Origin: Candidatus Hydrogenedentota bacterium
Lineage (GTDB): Bacteria > Hydrogenedentota > Hydrogenedentia > Hydrogenedentales > SLHB01
Direction: 5' to 3'
NCBI GenBank assembly: GCA_029262095.1
Contig: JAJDAB010000402.1
Span: forward strand, 1-6,765
DNA: 6,765 bases
This document shows, one piece after another, positions 5,103 to 6,765 of this stretch. Both the position numbers and the translations under genes were made by a program. Below the pieces are notes generated by a model. It was not told the origin of the DNA, did not search any database, and saw only the letters and a list, made by a program, of their open reading frames with translations. Numbering within the stretch: the first letter of the stretch is position 1; every line of letters starts with the position of its first letter.

Positions 5103-6398
5103 ATGGCTCAACCCAGACAGGTTGTTGATATGAATACGCCGTTGGTCGGCGGCGGCCCAATCATCCGAAAACTCGATAACGGGTTGACGGTGTTGATGGA
5201 GCCGCTGCCGTACCTGCGATCGGTATCCACCGGCGTTTGGGTAAAGGCCGGATCGGCGAACGAAGTGCCGATCCGCGCGGGCATCTCCCATTTTCTCGAA
5301 CACTTATTATTCAAAGGCACGACGTCGCGCACGGCGCGCGACATCGTCGAGAGTATTGAAAGCCGTGGTGGCCAGATCAATGCGTTTACCTCGCGCGATC
5401 ACACCTGTGTCTACGCCAAGACGCTGGGCGACCACGTTTCAACGGCGATTGAAGTAATCGGCGATATTGTCAAAGACTCACAGTTCTTCGATTTCGAGAA
5501 AGAACGTAATGTCATTCTCGAAGAAATCGCGGCATCCGAGGATTCCCCCGAAGACCTCGTCCACGAAATCCTCGCTCGAAAGCTGTGGCCAGACGATTCC
5601 ATTGGAAGTCCCATCGCTGGCACCGCAAAAACCGTTGGCGACACCACAGTCGAAGATGTTCGCACTTATTTCACAGAACGATATCGGCCCGAGAATATGG
5701 TCGTTGCCGTGGCGGGCCAGATCGATCCCGAAGAAGCATTTGACCACATTGCCGAACATTTCGGCGGACTAGAGCCGGGCTTTCGACCCAGTCCGGCCAC
5801 GAAACCCGTGTACTCTGCAGGACTGAATGTGCACCAAAGCGAGATCGGTCAGCACCATATCGCGATCGCATTCGAAGGACCGGCGGCGACGGAAGAGTCG
5901 AGATACATCCACACCATGCTCAGTAGCACGCTGGGTGGCGGATCGACTTCCCGACTGTTCGAAAAGATCCGGGAAGACGAAGGCCTGGCGTATTCGATCT
6001 ACGCATACAGTTCGCACTCGGTCCAAGCGGGTATGATGGGCATCTACGCCGCGGTGGCACCAGAGAACTGCGCGCATACCCTCGACCTCATCGGACATGA
6101 GCTTCGAAAGTTGCGTGACGAGACAGTACCCGAAGACGAACTCGAGTCTAACCGACAACAATTTAAAGGTGGATTGTTAATGGCACTCGAAACCACGTTT
6201 AACCGGATGGCGCGGATGGCTAAATCAACGCTAGTCTATGGCCGAATCCCGAACGTCGACGAAATCGTAGCCGCGATTGATGCCGTAACGGTTGAAGACC
6301 TGCAACGGACCGCAGCCGAATTATTTCAGGCAGACAAGCCGGTCGCCACGGTCCTCGGCCCGAAAATTGATCTTCCGGAAAACGTCCTCGCGCTGTGA
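5103..6398 (+). CDS. M16-family zinc metallopeptidase (processing-peptidase-like)
   Basis: Predicted zinc endopeptidase of the M16 (pitrilysin/mitochondrial processing peptidase) superfamily, 431 residues, the usual size of the short two-domain bacterial members. The inverted zinc motif HFLEH is at 63-67 (His63, catalytic Glu66, His67). The distal zinc ligand is probably Glu141 in ERNVILEEIAASED, with Glu134 seven residues earlier matching the paired glutamates of insulysin. The second half has the inactive-domain signature LGGGSTSRLFEKIREDEGL followed by AYSIYAYSSH. There is no signal peptide or membrane segment, so it is probably cytoplasmic; the substrate is unknown. M16 genes directly after pnp occur in other bacteria, for example B. 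subtilis mlpA near pnpA. The start at ATG 5103 has GGAG 5087-5090 at a longish 12 nt. ATG 5130 (MNTPLVGG...) is an alternative with a weaker site. Catalytic residues are complete, so it is likely active. Confidence 0.93.
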   Translation: MAQPRQVVDMNTPLVGGGPIIRKLDNGLTVLMEPLPYLRSVSTGVWVKAGSANEVPIRAGISHFLEHLLFKGTTSRTARDIVESIESRGGQINAFTSRDHTCVYAKTLGDHVSTAIEVIGDIVKDSQFFDFEKERNVILEEIAASEDSPEDLVHEILARKLWPDDSIGSPIAGTAKTVGDTTVEDVRTYFTERYRPENMVVAVAGQIDPEEAFDHIAEHFGGLEPGFRPSPATKPVYSAGLNVHQSEIGQHHIAIAFEGPAATEESRYIHTMLSSTLGGGSTSRLFEKIREDEGLAYSIYAYSSHSVQAGMMGIYAAVAPENCAHTLDLIGHELRKLRDETVPEDELESNRQQFKGGLLMALETTFNRMARMAKSTLVYGRIPNVDEIVAAIDAVTVEDLQRTAAELFQADKPVATVLGPKIDLPENVLAL

Positions 6399-6765
6399 CC
6401 AGTCCCGTTCAAGTCGCCATCACGCGCGAACCCAATTGCGAAGACCTCGCGCTGCCTAGTTACGAGACCGAACAATCCGCGGGTATGGACCTGCGCGCAG
6501 CTGTCACGGAGCCCGTCACCTTGCAACCCGGCACCCGCGACCTCGTTCCAACCGGTATACGCATCGCCTTGCCCCCCGGCTATGAAGCCCAAGTGCGCCC
6601 GCGAAGCGGCTTGGCCATCAAACACGGAATATCACTCCTCAATTCGCCCGGCACCATCGACGCCGATTACCGCGGCGAAATCCGAGTCATCATGGCCAAT
6701 CTCGGCCAAGAACCATTCGAAATCAAACGCGGCGATCGCATTGCACAGCTCGTTATCGCCCCCGT
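6395..6765 (+). CDS. dut: Deoxyuridine 5'-triphosphate nucleotidohydrolase, dUTPase (3' partial)
   Basis: Hydrolyses dUTP to dUMP and pyrophosphate, keeping uracil out of DNA and supplying the dTMP precursor; the family is a cytoplasmic homotrimer. The window holds 123 complete codons from GTG 6395; about 25 residues are cut off by the window edge. Trimeric dUTPase motifs I-IV are present: AGMDLRAA (29-36), RPRSGLA (68-74), GTIDADYRGE (86-95, with the catalytic Asp and the uracil-stacking Tyr region) and GDRIAQLVI (113-121). Motif V, the flexible glycine-rich C-terminal arm, lies beyond the window. The GTG overlaps the upstream TGA as GTGA (6395-6398), an in-frame stop at 6368-6370 rules out earlier starts, and no good SD is visible. 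Translational coupling to the M16 gene is therefore likely. The next in-frame ATG is inside motif I and cannot be the start. Identity is secure. Confidence 0.95.
   Translation, partial: MTSPVQVAITREPNCEDLALPSYETEQSAGMDLRAAVTEPVTLQPGTRDLVPTGIRIALPPGYEAQVRPRSGLAIKHGISLLNSPGTIDADYRGEIRVIMANLGQEPFEIKRGDRIAQLVIAP

Noticed and set aside
3851..5104. A 417-codon open frame on the minus strand
   Set aside because: It is antisense to the conserved half of pnp, its translation is low-complexity (Ala/Thr-rich where it crosses the RGG repeats) and it shows no family motif. It arises from the codon bias of pnp.
5130..5132. ATG 5130 as the M16 peptidase start
   Set aside because: Possible, but the preceding SD is weaker than GGAG 5087-5090 before ATG 5103. 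The first nine residues are not conserved enough to decide firmly.

Overview
This is a bacterial chromosomal housekeeping segment in which every gene reads on the + strand: gap (5' end cut off by the window) - pgk - rpsO - pnp - M16-family zinc peptidase - dut (3' end cut off). Base composition looks moderately GC-rich, in the high 50s % by eye. Starts are mixed ATG and GTG, with recognisable Shine-Dalgarno (SD) sequences. All six proteins are ordinary bacterial types, and there are no tRNAs, rRNAs, integrases, transposases or CRISPR arrays. The phylum cannot be fixed from this window. The glycine/arginine-rich PNPase tail and the long imperfect palindrome between gap and pgk would fit an uncultivated lineage near the PVC or Hydrogenedentota-like groups, but that is impression rather than evidence.

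Layout. Positions 1-939 hold the last 312 codons of NAD-type glyceraldehyde-3-phosphate dehydrogenase. A 152-nt spacer (940-1091) follows, with a long imperfect inverted repeat (988-1051). Phosphoglycerate kinase occupies 1092-2300. A 116-nt leader (2301-2416) with mutually exclusive short stems precedes rpsO (2417-2689). The rpsO-pnp spacer has a candidate promoter and two directly abutting hairpins (2734-2763 and 2764-2791) just before the PNPase start at 2813. Then come pnp (2813-5080), the M16 peptidase (5103-6398) and dUTPase, which begins at GTG 6395 inside the peptidase stop and runs off the window.

Functionally there are two modules. gap-pgk catalyses consecutive steps of lower glycolysis/gluconeogenesis, producing 1,3-bisphosphoglycerate and then using it to make ATP. 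rpsO-pnp-M16-dut joins translation, RNA decay, proteolysis and nucleotide sanitation, and extends the widely conserved rpsO-pnp pair. The short pnp-M16 gap (22 nt) and the 4-nt M16/dut overlap indicate cotranscription and probably coupled translation. No convincing Rho-independent terminator is seen anywhere, so read-through from the glycolytic pair into rpsO-pnp is possible.

I see no evidence for a wholly new system. The points most worth a second look are in RNA structure and protein detail: the pnp leader hairpins, the gap/pgk palindrome with wobble-compatible differences, the RGG-repeat tail of PNPase, the loss of the conserved HHS motif of S15, and a synonymous-base composition shift within gap.
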